DNA of 31,630 nucleotides from a virus: positions 1 through 31,630 of the IMG/VR virus record IMGVR_UViG_3300027754_003710. One strand, given 5' to 3'. A program made the translations under genes and the position numbers. Shown one piece after another: positions 1 to 8,100 of the stretch. The notes beneath the pieces are model-generated. The model saw nothing but the letters and a program-made list of their open reading frames with translations, was not told where the DNA came from and ran no database searches. Numbering within the stretch: the first letter of the stretch is position 1; the number at the start of each line of letters is the position of its first letter.

Positions 1-289
1 TTAACAATCTCCAGGTAATTGATTTGCTAATAGTACGTGGTTGTCCATCAACAAACATTATATTATTAGTAGCTGTTCGATTCCATTGTTGCTTATTCCA
101 CGCTCTTTCGTGCAGCCAATGTAAACACATGTTTATCACTGCTGAAATCCCTACAATTTGTGCACCAATTGTCCAGGACCCTGACACAATAAATCCATTG
201 ACAAGATGACTTAGAGAAAACAATACTCTAATAGTTAATGTTTTTACTATACTACGTGTGTGTTGTTCGGTATATGTAATAGTCATCAT
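1..289 (-). CDS. DUF2061-like small membrane protein, C-terminus cut by window edge
   Basis: The frame opens with a double ATG at 289 and stays open to base 1, giving 96 codons with no stop, so the gene continues beyond the window. The visible protein has a basic start followed by RSIVKTLTIRVL, a hydrophobic stretch, HWLHERAWN, then PRTISKSITWRLL. The K-[ST]-[IL]-T-x-R and H-E-R-x-W patterns, with a second KSITWR at the end, match the two-repeat architecture of DUF2061 membrane proteins. These are known from bacteria and, as I recall, large marine phages; their function is unknown. The next gene upstream ends at 340, so both could share a transcript. No clear Shine-Dalgarno is seen. The family call rests on motif recall only. 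Confidence 0.6.
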   Translation of the reverse strand, partial: MMTITYTEQHTRSIVKTLTIRVLFSLSHLVNGFIVSGSWTIGAQIVGISAVINMCLHWLHERAWNKQQWNRTATNNIMFVDGQPRTISKSITWRLL

Positions 290-339
290 ATACTTATTCT
301 ATAAAATTTTTACCAAAAAAAATAGAAACAGTTATGCTA

Positions 340-942
340 TTAGCTAAACAGGAGTTTTTTAGCATCATCAAAATATATGTTTTCAGCATCTTTTGCACGA
401 AGAGTTAAAATTCTTCTAATATTATTTGATGTAACATTATGCCATGAATGATAAATTGTGGTATTGAATAACAGCACCTCGTTGGGTTTTGCCACCAGTG
501 TTTTTGATGGAATAAATTTGGATCTATCATAAAAATTAAGGAAGATATTTCGTGCATATGGCATACCCACTTCGACTGCGCCTGCACAAGTTTCATCGTC
601 ATACCAACAAGTTTCACATTGATCATCTAAAACTACAATTGGAATATTTAAACTTATGCGATGGTCACCATCTTTGTGTATGCCACAACCACCTTTTGCA
701 GGAGTATGAAATATACTTGTTCTTGTATTTTGGAAATCAAACTGTTCTGACATTGGTAATAGTGCCAATATTTTATCTGCAATATCTATTGAAAAATATT
801 CATGAGTATAGCCAATATGTTTTTTAGTTCTTTCTAAGTCCGATGATTGCGTCGATATAAAATTAATAACATTACTTAAATCGGGAAAAGTAAATCTAAT
901 GTAGTATGGACTGCGATCTTCGATTATAGTATATGGCATCAT
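340..942 (-). CDS. 2-oxoglutarate/Fe(II)-dependent oxygenase-like protein
   Basis: A 200-aa protein with the facial triad expected of a double-stranded beta-helix 2OG-Fe(II) oxygenase: H89-x-D91 in GIHKDGDHRISLNIPI, a distal H168 in YHSWHNV, and R176/R177 about ten residues later as candidate 2-oxoglutarate anchor. The beta-strand pattern between them (FLNFYD, EVLLFNT) fits the fold. The substrate cannot be read from the sequence; phage members are usually annotated only as prolyl-hydroxylase-like or 2OG oxygenases. The ATGATG start overlaps the stop of the nitronate-monooxygenase-like gene, so it is probably translated by coupling as the third gene of the receptor/NMO/oxygenase operon. Either of the two adjacent ATGs could be used. 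Confidence 0.7.
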   Translation of the reverse strand: MMPYTIIEDRSPYYIRFTFPDLSNVINFISTQSSDLERTKKHIGYTHEYFSIDIADKILALLPMSEQFDFQNTRTSIFHTPAKGGCGIHKDGDHRISLNIPIVVLDDQCETCWYDDETCAGAVEVGMPYARNIFLNFYDRSKFIPSKTLVAKPNEVLLFNTTIYHSWHNVTSNNIRRILTLRAKDAENIYFDDAKKLLFS

Positions 943-1865
943 ACATGTATGTATCTTACTAAGTCATCTACAATAGTTTGAACTGATCGAATACTAGTAA
1001 CATGATCAATGGCAGTACCAGCGTATACATGTCCTGTTGTACCAGTGTGGATTCCAAGCTCAAGGCTTTCCTCACTATTTTTACGAATACCAGGATCAAT
1101 GATTGTTTGATCACCCAGCAGCAGAGCATTCTGCTCGGTTTTTGAGAATTTAATTAAGTCTGATGATTTAGAATTTATCATAGCTTCTTTTGTAGTTATA
1201 CTTAAACAACTCTCGGTTGATACTGCAAACAACGTACCAATTGCAACAGCGGCCGCGCCTTGATTTATATAATAAGCTACATCGTTAGCAGTTCCTACTC
1301 CTCCATACGGTATCAATGGTAAAGTTGGGCTCAATAGTTTTTGTTTAGCAAACATCTCCGATACGGAATATGAGCCGGTCATGCCTGCACTTTCTTTTCC
1401 TTTGAGAGCATATGATTGAAACCATTCGTTTGCAGGTGTTGGTAGAAAAATCCTATCTATGATTTTTGTATTAATTCTAATGTGTTGTAGTGCTGCTCTG
1501 TTAGCGGGTGTAGATATTACATTTTTAAATATCGTTCCATCGATATCTTTATCTAGAGTTTTAAATAATTCAATATGACTAATTTTAAGATCAGTAAGCA
1601 TCTTTATAAATCGAAAATTACTTAAATCAGTATATTCAGTTTGTAATACAATATCCGAACTTCCTGTGTATTTTATAAATTCTTTTACTGTACAGTAGAG
1701 TAAATCAAAGTTATGTTTTTTATCAAGATTTCTCCAAGGAACCATTAGTCCTGGCATGATGCCAGCGGCATGACATGCAATAGCTAGAGGCAAGTCGCTA
1801 ACACCATTCATAATTGCACACATGATTGGGTAGCGACTTGGGAAAAATTTATTTAGATGCATCAA
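939..1865 (-). CDS. Nitronate monooxygenase-like FMN TIM-barrel protein
   Basis: A 308-aa TIM-barrel protein. The start (RYPIMCAIMNGVSDLPLAIACHAAG, about residues 11-35) resembles the first strand of nitronate monooxygenases (2-nitropropane dioxygenases). The C-terminal half carries the FMN phosphate-binding motif IPYGGVGTANDV (185-196) and GAAAVAIGTLFA (203-214). The end has the family-type HVYAGTAID. Known family members oxidise alkyl nitronates with FMN; related barrels include enoyl reductases of polyunsaturated-fatty-acid type. The usual E-A-G-G-H segment appears as KESAGMTG (157-164), so the histidine used in catalysis is absent and the activity may differ. The start overlaps the end of the TctC receptor gene by 17 nt. 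Such a gene is unusual in a phage. Confidence 0.65.
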   Translation of the reverse strand: MMHLNKFFPSRYPIMCAIMNGVSDLPLAIACHAAGIMPGLMVPWRNLDKKHNFDLLYCTVKEFIKYTGSSDIVLQTEYTDLSNFRFIKMLTDLKISHIELFKTLDKDIDGTIFKNVISTPANRAALQHIRINTKIIDRIFLPTPANEWFQSYALKGKESAGMTGSYSVSEMFAKQKLLSPTLPLIPYGGVGTANDVAYYINQGAAAVAIGTLFAVSTESCLSITTKEAMINSKSSDLIKFSKTEQNALLLGDQTIIDPGIRKNSEESLELGIHTGTTGHVYAGTAIDHVTSIRSVQTIVDDLVRYIHV

Positions 1866-2775
1866 TTTGCGTTTTAAATTTATTACGAAGTAATTTCATT
1901 TTAACAATACTTTCATCAAAATGCTGCTGACTTGATATTTTATTAAAAATTGGAGGATTTTGGTCTGATAGTTCCTGTATTGCTTTCTGCCCAACTGTTA
2001 ACGTAGCTTGTTCAAATATTTTCTCTATTGATTTTTGTGTAGTAATATTCATATCTTTACTGGCAACAATCATTTGAAAAACGTATGGAGCATTGAATCC
2101 AGATTCTTTAAGAGTTTTAACATCGGGTGCGTCGGGATGTCGGGATGGGCAGCTCATCCCTAACATTTGTAATTTATTATTTTTTTCCTTAAAACCTTTG
2201 AAATTCTTAACACGTTCGAGTAACATATTAATTCCATTATCACCAGCCATATTCACCAATGCATCATAATTGCTTTTATATACAATATATCGAACTTTGA
2301 ATCCATATTTTTCTGCCAACATTAAACTAGTGAGATGGGCCGCGTTACCAAATCCAGTACCGCCGACAACGATTTCTTTGCCACGCATATCTTCGAGGCT
2401 CATTAATCCTTTCTTTTGATCACCAACATTAGTTATTAATGCCCAGCAGCTATCACCCTGACTAAACACGCTGACATAGTCTTTTTCATTGATAAGACCC
2501 ATTTCAACTGATTCAACAAATCCAGGTGCAATTGTTGCTACACGTTTTTGTGGATCTTCTAACATCGAATGTAATCCAAGTGTTTCTTGAGCTCCGGGAC
2601 GGAAGTCAATAAAGAATTGATAATCTTTCTGCTGAGTGTTTGCAGCTTCAATTACCTTTAACATTTGTGGAGTGCCTGCGTGACTGGCTGCTTGTGTCTG
2701 TATCACCATGATTTTTTCTGTTGCTGTTGCTGAGATAGCAACCATGGATAATAATACCATTATAATTTTTGTCAT
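1849..2775 (-). CDS. TctC/Bug-family tripartite tricarboxylate transporter receptor
   Basis: A 308-aa periplasmic binding protein. Residues 1-19 (MTKIIMVLLSMVAISATAT) form a signal peptide. The mature part has the Bug-family layout: a RPGAQET segment near residue 59 (family usually RPGAGG), LEDMRGKEIVVGGTGFGNAAH in the middle, and a C-terminal domain with a QMIVASKDM segment. Bug proteins are the soluble receptors of TctABC transporters, capturing carboxylates and similar small metabolites. No TctA or TctB membrane subunit is in the window, so it would have to work with host transporters or have a new role. AAGGA lies about 7 nt before the ATG. A long leader and a TATAAATA box lie upstream. 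It is diverged from the second TctC gene at 7147-8100. Confidence 0.8.
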   Translation of the reverse strand: MTKIIMVLLSMVAISATATEKIMVIQTQAASHAGTPQMLKVIEAANTQQKDYQFFIDFRPGAQETLGLHSMLEDPQKRVATIAPGFVESVEMGLINEKDYVSVFSQGDSCWALITNVGDQKKGLMSLEDMRGKEIVVGGTGFGNAAHLTSLMLAEKYGFKVRYIVYKSNYDALVNMAGDNGINMLLERVKNFKGFKEKNNKLQMLGMSCPSRHPDAPDVKTLKESGFNAPYVFQMIVASKDMNITTQKSIEKIFEQATLTVGQKAIQELSDQNPPIFNKISSQQHFDESIVKMKLLRNKFKTQIDASK

Positions 2776-2919
2776 ACGATTTCCTTATTAAGAATAGTGT
2801 TTGATGCTTGTAGAAGGATTCTACGCACGGCTGGCGTTCTGATAGTTAATCTACAGTAAATGGGTGTCACCCAAAGCGTCATTTTATGCCGACGTCAACT
2901 GACTGTTGGCGTTGCATAG
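2776..2919 (-). promoter_or_regulatory. Structured 5' leader of the TctC/NMO/oxygenase operon
   Basis: About 145 nt without a convincing ORF between a late-type promoter box and the receptor start. Three hairpins can be drawn: 2890-2914 (10 bp including two G-U pairs, 5-nt loop), 2861-2873 (TGGGT/ACCCA, 3-nt loop) and 2810-2824 (GTAGAA/TTCTAC, 3-nt loop). None is followed by a U-run on the minus strand, so they do not look like simple terminators. A control element is an inference. Confidence 0.4.
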
Positions 2920-2927
2920 TATTTATA
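2920..2927 (-). promoter_or_regulatory. T4-late-type promoter box (TATAAATA)
   Basis: The minus strand reads TATAAATACTATGC. The eight bases equal the T4 late promoter consensus, which in T4 needs no -35 element. It is the only promoter-like sequence upstream of the first TctC gene and would start a transcript carrying the structured leader. Confidence 0.5.
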
Positions 2928-2942
2928 TTACTTGTTACTGTC

Positions 2943-4127
2943 TTAAAATTTTGAATAACTGTTCATCCCAGTTGATTCATATTCTGCATTGCCAAGACAA
3001 TAAAATGGACTTAAAAATCCAATAAATCCAACTGGATTACCAAGTTCATGATTAAAATATTTGTCGTCAATTATCTGTGTTAACAATGTCAATCCAGCTT
3101 TCCATATATTAAATGCTGGAGTATCTTTAAAATTTATATAAAACCAATGATCCATTTCGTTATAAAAGCTATTAGTTGGTTTTATAACTTGAAAAGTAGA
3201 TGGATCATAATCTGGATAAATCAATGGTTTGACTAGATGTTCGTACGTAGTACGATGAGATATGCTATGATTTGGCCATCGAACAAGATATTGCAGAATT
3301 TTATTTTGTGGAAGACTAAACCAATTTTTAATAATATGTGCTTGTTTATGTACAATCTCTGGTAAATCAGGAGACCAATAAAAATATTCATTTGTAATAT
3401 TATTATACTCGTTTACAATTGAGTTTGAATGATTAGCCTGTAAATCCATAAAATACAAATACCATTTTTTATCTTTAATACAAAGTTTTGGTTTATCAAT
3501 TCCATATAGAACACAGATACTTTTACCTGAATCTGCTGTACGTTGGTGATCGATTAATCCAAAATTATCATGCTTAAAACAATGCCCAGGCTGGAAATAA
3601 TCCTTAGTTGTAAAGATCCATGTTTCGTCAAAATTACCCTTTAACATATTTTCCGAATAGTCATGTACAGTTATCTTTGTTGCTGGGCTATTTTGTTGTA
3701 TCCATTGTAGCAATGGCCTAGCTGCAAATTCCCATTCACTTAAAGTATTTTCACATTTGGTATTGTATGGGTCATTACTCATATTCTTCTCACCCATTTT
3801 TGGATAGCGAAATACGACCTCATCCAGGTGTATATCATTCTTAAGGAAACTGTATACGGCGGTGGTGCTATCTCCACCACCACTAGCTTCAACACGTATG
3901 TAATCATACTTGTCACGTAGTTGCTGTGCTCGTAATTTATAAAGTATGCGTAAATCTAATGTGGGTTCAATCTCCCATTCGACATTACCAAATACTTCTG
4001 TATTAAAATGCCAGTTGGGAAATTGGTTTGTTTTTGTTGCTTCGGTTAATGCTTCGGGCTTACTGAAGAATTTTTTTGTCCCAACAGTATAATAGCCAAG
4101 ACTTGTATTTTGCTCAAGCTGGATCAT
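2943..4127 (-). CDS. PP-loop ATPase (asparagine-synthase-like), phage type
   Basis: A 394-aa protein if started at the ATG at 4127, four bases after the stop of the methyltransferase gene; a longer frame reaches 4175 but would overlap that gene. The PP-loop SGGGDST sits at residues 82-88 after YDYIRVEA, a strand-then-loop arrangement typical of ATP pyrophosphatases that adenylate a carboxyl or carbonyl group. The N-terminal 80 residues (GYYTVGTKKFFSKPEALTEA, then the Q-L-R-D-K-Y segment) resemble a family I recall from marine T4-like phages, annotated as asparagine-synthase-like. There is no glutaminase domain. The acceptor is unknown. Pairing with a methyltransferase suggests small-molecule or glycan modification, but this is inference. 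Confidence 0.65.
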   Translation of the reverse strand: MIQLEQNTSLGYYTVGTKKFFSKPEALTEATKTNQFPNWHFNTEVFGNVEWEIEPTLDLRILYKLRAQQLRDKYDYIRVEASGGGDSTTAVYSFLKNDIHLDEVVFRYPKMGEKNMSNDPYNTKCENTLSEWEFAARPLLQWIQQNSPATKITVHDYSENMLKGNFDETWIFTTKDYFQPGHCFKHDNFGLIDHQRTADSGKSICVLYGIDKPKLCIKDKKWYLYFMDLQANHSNSIVNEYNNITNEYFYWSPDLPEIVHKQAHIIKNWFSLPQNKILQYLVRWPNHSISHRTTYEHLVKPLIYPDYDPSTFQVIKPTNSFYNEMDHWFYINFKDTPAFNIWKAGLTLLTQIIDDKYFNHELGNPVGFIGFLSPFYCLGNAEYESTGMNSYSKF

Positions 4128-4131
4128 TATT

Positions 4132-4860
4132 TTATAGTTTCTGATACGAAAAATACAGTCGATCATTGGCATCACGTTTGAACTCTAATAGCTTGAGTTT
4201 ATACTTTTCAGCAAACTCTACAGCAACTTCAAACGTCCAAGGAAACACATCAACATACGGTCCGGTCTTGTGTGTAATACCCGGGTTGGCTCGCAAATAG
4301 AATTTCCCACCAACTGCTAACAAGTCAACACAATGAGCGAAACGCTTCTCAATATCATCCCTGCTGTTGAAGTTAATCGATCCCAATGCCAGTATATGAT
4401 CATGACTACCGGGTTTAACCTTATAATCAAGAATATCTACCTGATAATCAGCACAGTTGTTGTATGGATCTATTCCTACTAGATTTGGTATACGTCCTTT
4501 GAATGGATGATACCCACATCCTACATCTAATACTGACTTGGGGTCTTCCTTAGTAATTTCCTCAGCTAACAACCATCCGGTATACTCATAGTCATTGGTT
4601 CTAGGTTTCCATATCTCACTAAAAAATCTCAGTATATAACGTTCGGATAGATCAGCAACAACGTGTTCTAATGTACCTATATAATCGCAAGGCAATGCCA
4701 ATTCAGCTTCCACAGCATCTTTAAACTTGCGATAGCGAGCCGGTGTCCAGGGCAAGTCTTGTACTAGTGTATCTACATTGAAAGAAATTCCTTGATATTT
4801 GGGTAAATTAAACGCTTCTTGTAGATTTTTGTGGATTAGATTAAAAATTTTAGTATTCAT
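4132..4860 (-). CDS. Class I SAM-dependent methyltransferase
   Basis: A 242-aa protein with motif I SVLDVGCGYHPFKG in mid-sequence, an acidic strand-2 end in VGIDPYNN, then the motif IV-like HDHILALGSINF and the post-motif LLAVGGKFYLRANPG. This is a Rossmann-fold methyltransferase. The N-terminal ~100 residues hold no recognised motif and may form a substrate-binding cap. The end (PWTFEVAVEFAEKYKLKLLEFKRDANDRLYFSYQKL) is the usual final strand pair. The substrate is unknown. Four nucleotides separate it from the downstream PP-loop gene, so the two are probably one operon. A good -10 (TATAAT, minus strand, about 4885-4890) lies 25 nt upstream without a clear -35. Confidence 0.75.
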   Translation of the reverse strand: MNTKIFNLIHKNLQEAFNLPKYQGISFNVDTLVQDLPWTPARYRKFKDAVEAELALPCDYIGTLEHVVADLSERYILRFFSEIWKPRTNDYEYTGWLLAEEITKEDPKSVLDVGCGYHPFKGRIPNLVGIDPYNNCADYQVDILDYKVKPGSHDHILALGSINFNSRDDIEKRFAHCVDLLAVGGKFYLRANPGITHKTGPYVDVFPWTFEVAVEFAEKYKLKLLEFKRDANDRLYFSYQKL

Positions 4861-4916
4861 AGTAATATATAGTTAAAAGTGTATTATACGATAAATTTTT
4901 TATACTAATACCAATA

Positions 4917-4924
4917 TATAAATA
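4917..4924 (+). promoter_or_regulatory. T4-late-type promoter box (TATAAATA)
   Basis: TATAAATACCGT directly precedes the ATG of the sulfotransferase-like gene. The box ends only four bases before the ATG, so transcription from it would give a leaderless or nearly leaderless mRNA. No Shine-Dalgarno is present, which agrees with that, or with a start further downstream. Confidence 0.4.
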
Positions 4925-4928
4925 CCGT

Positions 4929-6140
4929 ATGAATGTTTTAATATTAACCCCAGACAGAGTAGGATCTACCTTACTACAACGAGTACTGACAGTTTATATG
5001 CTACGTAATGGATTTGATAAGCCAGTGATCAATCTGCATGAGCTTACAAATGGATTAGAAAAATATCACAATCAAACATTAAATCAAGAAGTATTGGGTA
5101 AACCACGCGGAACTGCCTGGGGATATCATCAGACTCTTGGAGAAATACAAGAGTTATTGGAATCTGTTGATCATTATAAAACAAGTAGATTGGCACACTA
5201 TCATCTCATTAATAGGAATGATAGCATTGCAGATCAGTTAAAATTTTATGATTATCTTAATAAGAACTTTTATATCATCAGCTGCCGTAGAGAAAACGTG
5301 TTCGAGCATGCATTAAGTTGGGGGATACAAGGACACAGTAAAAAATTAAATGTTTACAATACTGAAGAAAAAATTAATACATTTCACGACATATATAGCA
5401 ATGGGATCACCATATCAAAATCAACTCTATTTAAATATCTAAACAATTACAAAAAATATATAGAGTGGTCCGACACACATTTTAATATTCAATCCCATTG
5501 GAACTATGAAACCGATGTACATCGCATTGAAGACTATATATTAAATTTAGATTTTATGAATAATACTGTTGGTAATAAGTGGGAACAAATGTTTGGGCAA
5601 GATTTTGATACTTGGAACACATGTCATAGAATATTACCAAATTTAACATTATCAGAAAGGCTTGGAACAACAAAACAAATTAACTTTTTTACAAAAACTG
5701 TTACAGCTGAAGAGTGGAACCAAATTAAAGGTCCCGATTGGCCACAAACAAGGGAAGAATTTTTGTTTGATAAAATTACATTACCGATAGTTATAGAAAA
5801 AGAAATTAACGAACTATTTAATAAAACTGGATTAAGTGTTACCGATGATGAATTTACTTTCTTAGAAAAGAATATTAATTTGTATAATAATACTAATAGT
5901 CAATTACAAAAACTTGTAACTGATGGATTTTTGGTTACTGGTATTCCATTGAAATTACAATCTTTAAAAGAAAAAAAATTAATTATAAAAAATTTCGACG
6001 AATGCTTAGAATGGTATAATCAGTGGGTTACTACAAATAAGTTTGGTAATTGTTATACTCACAACGAGTTAGATACTATTTTGTCAGTTGAAGATCATCG
6101 ATTAAATTTACCAATTGATCAACAAAATTTGTTGAAGTAA
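4929..6140 (+). CDS. Sulfotransferase-like P-loop protein
   Basis: A 403-aa protein starting MNVLILTPDRVGSTLLQR. Residues 7-18 match the 5'-phosphosulfate-binding loop of PAPS-dependent sulfotransferases (consensus P-R-S-G-S-T-L-L). FYIISCRRENVFEHALSW (114-131) matches the 3'-phosphate-binding segment, with R120/R121 and S130. Members move a sulfuryl group from PAPS to glycans or other acceptors. The last ~200 residues have no recognised domain and are low in complexity (Asn, Lys and Leu rich). It is transcribed opposite to its neighbours and its last 65 nt overlap the convergent SGNH gene. It likely acts on surface glycans, but the acceptor cannot be read. Confidence 0.65.
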   Translation: MNVLILTPDRVGSTLLQRVLTVYMLRNGFDKPVINLHELTNGLEKYHNQTLNQEVLGKPRGTAWGYHQTLGEIQELLESVDHYKTSRLAHYHLINRNDSIADQLKFYDYLNKNFYIISCRRENVFEHALSWGIQGHSKKLNVYNTEEKINTFHDIYSNGITISKSTLFKYLNNYKKYIEWSDTHFNIQSHWNYETDVHRIEDYILNLDFMNNTVGNKWEQMFGQDFDTWNTCHRILPNLTLSERLGTTKQINFFTKTVTAEEWNQIKGPDWPQTREEFLFDKITLPIVIEKEINELFNKTGLSVTDDEFTFLEKNINLYNNTNSQLQKLVTDGFLVTGIPLKLQSLKEKKLIIKNFDECLEWYNQWVTTNKFGNCYTHNELDTILSVEDHRLNLPIDQQNLLK

Positions 6141-7014
6141 TTACGTCATAATGAAGGCCATCTCTGGCAAAATCAAGATTGATTAATTCAGGCACATATT
6201 CTATGGTATTTAAAAAGTCATAATATGGCCTCAATGATTCCAACAATTCACAGTATTGTTTAATTAACTCATACATACCCAATTCTTTCAATTCTTGTTG
6301 TATCAAGGGAGAAAGCTGGTTGTTTGGTATGTTGGGCCAGTCTGGTCCTCGTACATTGTTCCATTGTGTTTGAATACTATGGTCACTGAATTGAGATTGA
6401 GTGGGGTGATCGATAAAACTAGATTCAAAAAACCTAGGTATAAAAGAGTGAATTATTTTTGTTTTTTGTTTTTTTTGTTCTACTTGTTTAACTAAATTGA
6501 TAAAATTGATAAAACTATTAAACTCACTTAATGGCCCCGAATCGGCTAGGGAATTGAAATCAACCCATATTCGTCGATTTTCATCACTCATTGCTAAATT
6601 AGATTTTTCATTTCTATGAGTATAACTCCATTGAATGATTATTAATTTGGGATTAATTTCTTCAAGTAATGTTAATATCTTCCTGGCTATCCAATTATTG
6701 CTTGCTCCGTCCATACTGACGTTGATACATCGTTGATTAGATTTTGATTGAAGAATATTAACCCATGTATGATTTAGCGGACTTCCGAGCCCTACAGTAA
6801 AACTATCCCCAAAACACCAGGTCGCATTCTGTAATTCAGTTAAACTGTCTGGCCATTCTGCGTCCCTATACCCACGAGAATTATGCCGATATTCGATTTG
6901 ATGTGGATAATTTTTAAAATGAGTTTTGTCTATACATTCTTTAAGAGTGTCAATTCCAGATTCTGTAAACAGTTTATTTTGTCTAGTGCTTAAAATAAAA
7001 TCAGGTAGAAACAT
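6076..7014 (-). CDS. SGNH/GDSL-type hydrolase-like protein
   Basis: A 312-aa protein with block I WCFGDSFTVGLG (nucleophile S71 in GDS), a block II/III-like DGASNNW (102-108), and block V-like ARDGLHYD near the end with D285 and H288 spaced as the catalytic Asp/His pair. The SGNH fold includes esterases and acetylhydrolases acting on acylated sugars or lipids. With a sulfotransferase-like gene next door it could trim or acylate glycans, but this is inference. Its 3' end overlaps the convergent plus-strand gene by 65 nt. The upstream region is shared with the divergent TctC gene at 7147. A second SGNH-like gene lies at 17464-18162, with little similarity outside the motifs. Confidence 0.65.
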   Translation of the reverse strand: MFLPDFILSTRQNKLFTESGIDTLKECIDKTHFKNYPHQIEYRHNSRGYRDAEWPDSLTELQNATWCFGDSFTVGLGSPLNHTWVNILQSKSNQRCINVSMDGASNNWIARKILTLLEEINPKLIIIQWSYTHRNEKSNLAMSDENRRIWVDFNSLADSGPLSEFNSFINFINLVKQVEQKKQKTKIIHSFIPRFFESSFIDHPTQSQFSDHSIQTQWNNVRGPDWPNIPNNQLSPLIQQELKELGMYELIKQYCELLESLRPYYDFLNTIEYVPELINLDFARDGLHYDVITSTNFVDQLVNLIDDLQLTK

Positions 7015-7070
7015 ATTTTTTGGTGTTTCTATTAAAAATTTTGGTATTCATATATATTTTTCTATAGTTT

Positions 7071-7078
7071 GATAAATA
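7071..7078 (+). promoter_or_regulatory. Late-type promoter box variant (GATAAATA)
   Basis: GATAAATA, one base off the T4 late consensus, lies 69 nt upstream of the second TctC gene. Between it and the gene is a hairpin (ACAGAAAC 7084-7091 with GTTTCTGT 7109-7116) followed by a short T-run. A 13-bp direct repeat, TTTTTCTATAGTT, occurs at 7057-7069 and 7115-7127. Confidence 0.35.
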
Positions 7079-7146
7079 ACTTTACAGAAACATAAAAATT
7101 TACTTCAGTTTCTGTTTTTCTATAGTTATTTACACAAAGGATAAAC

Positions 7147-8100
7147 ATGAAGAAATTATTATTAACTATTCTCTTACTGCCAAGTTTAGCACTGGCTTGG
7201 CAACCCACTCGCCCTATAACAGTTATCTTTCCAAATGGACCTGGCGCCGGCAATGAAATTAGTTTTAGATTTGTGGCAAGTATTGTAGAAAAGAAAACTA
7301 AAACTACATTTGCATCAGAATATAGGCCCGGTGCAGATGGTAATATTGCCATGAATCACTTCGCCACAGTACCTGCAGATGGCTATACTATTGCAGTGCC
7401 AGCTTGTCAGAGTAACTGGGTTACTGCTGATGTTTGGTATAGCAATATGCTAAAGTATGATGTTAACAGCTTTGAACCGGTGGCCAATATTGCACGTAGT
7501 CCATTGGCATTTTGGGCCAACCCAAAAAGTAACATCAATACTCCAAAAGAATTAGCAGATGCAATCAAGAACAGCACACGACCAATTGCTATTGCCATCG
7601 GTGGAGGTGGACATAGATTAGCAGTGGAGTACTTAACAGAAAGTTTAGGAGTGCCCAGCGACAGAATAGAAGCAGTAATGTATAAAGGCCCAGCACAAGC
7701 ATTACTGGATGTTATAGGCGGTCATGTTGAGTTTGGCGTAACACCGGTGGCTGTGGGCTGGCCTCATGTGCAAACCGGTAAACTAAAGTTAATTGGTATT
7801 GCTAACGAATTCCCGCTTAAAGGCTTAGAAAAAGCACCATTGATGAAAACCATTGCACCAGGACTGTTTATACACGGATGCTGGAACATTGTGTTACCTA
7901 AAGGTACTCCGGCTGACGTGCAAGCCTGGTACCATGAACAGTTTATACCAGCTATACGCAGTAGCGAAGCTGCAGAAAAGTTTGCTGAAAATATGATGTT
8001 TATTACTCCGGCTGAACATACACCCGACGGCGTTAGAACAAGTATGGCACAGCTACGCCAAGTATGGCAACCTATTGCTAAAAAGGTCAAATCAGAATGA
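7147..8100 (+). CDS. TctC/Bug-family tripartite tricarboxylate transporter receptor (second copy)
   Basis: A 317-aa periplasmic receptor with a clear signal peptide, MKKLLLTILLLPSLALA, cleaved before WQPTRP. The mature start WQPTRPITVIFPNGPGAGNE is the Bug-family signature, followed by EYRPGADGNIAMNHFA and PADGYTIAVPA. The C-terminal half has VEFGVTPVAVGWPHVQTGKLKLIGIA and LPKGTPADVQAWYHE, both classical TctC segments. It is closer to bacterial Bug proteins than the copy at 1849-2775. AAAGGA lies six bases before the ATG. No TctA/TctB genes accompany it. It is coupled by an ATGA overlap to the P-loop gene that follows. In a phage this is an auxiliary metabolic gene, probably feeding host TctAB transporters. 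Confidence 0.88.
   Translation: MKKLLLTILLLPSLALAWQPTRPITVIFPNGPGAGNEISFRFVASIVEKKTKTTFASEYRPGADGNIAMNHFATVPADGYTIAVPACQSNWVTADVWYSNMLKYDVNSFEPVANIARSPLAFWANPKSNINTPKELADAIKNSTRPIAIAIGGGGHRLAVEYLTESLGVPSDRIEAVMYKGPAQALLDVIGGHVEFGVTPVAVGWPHVQTGKLKLIGIANEFPLKGLEKAPLMKTIAPGLFIHGCWNIVLPKGTPADVQAWYHEQFIPAIRSSEAAEKFAENMMFITPAEHTPDGVRTSMAQLRQVWQPIAKKVKSE

Noticed and set aside
24-209. A 61-codon plus-strand frame at the window start
   Set aside because: The opposite strand encodes a DUF2061-like protein with clear repeated motifs over the same bases.
1849-8100. That the window is bacterial chromosome because of metabolic genes
   Set aside because: T4-type RNase H, phage hypothetical families, late-type promoter boxes, a homing endonuclease and extreme gene packing around the same genes argue for a phage.
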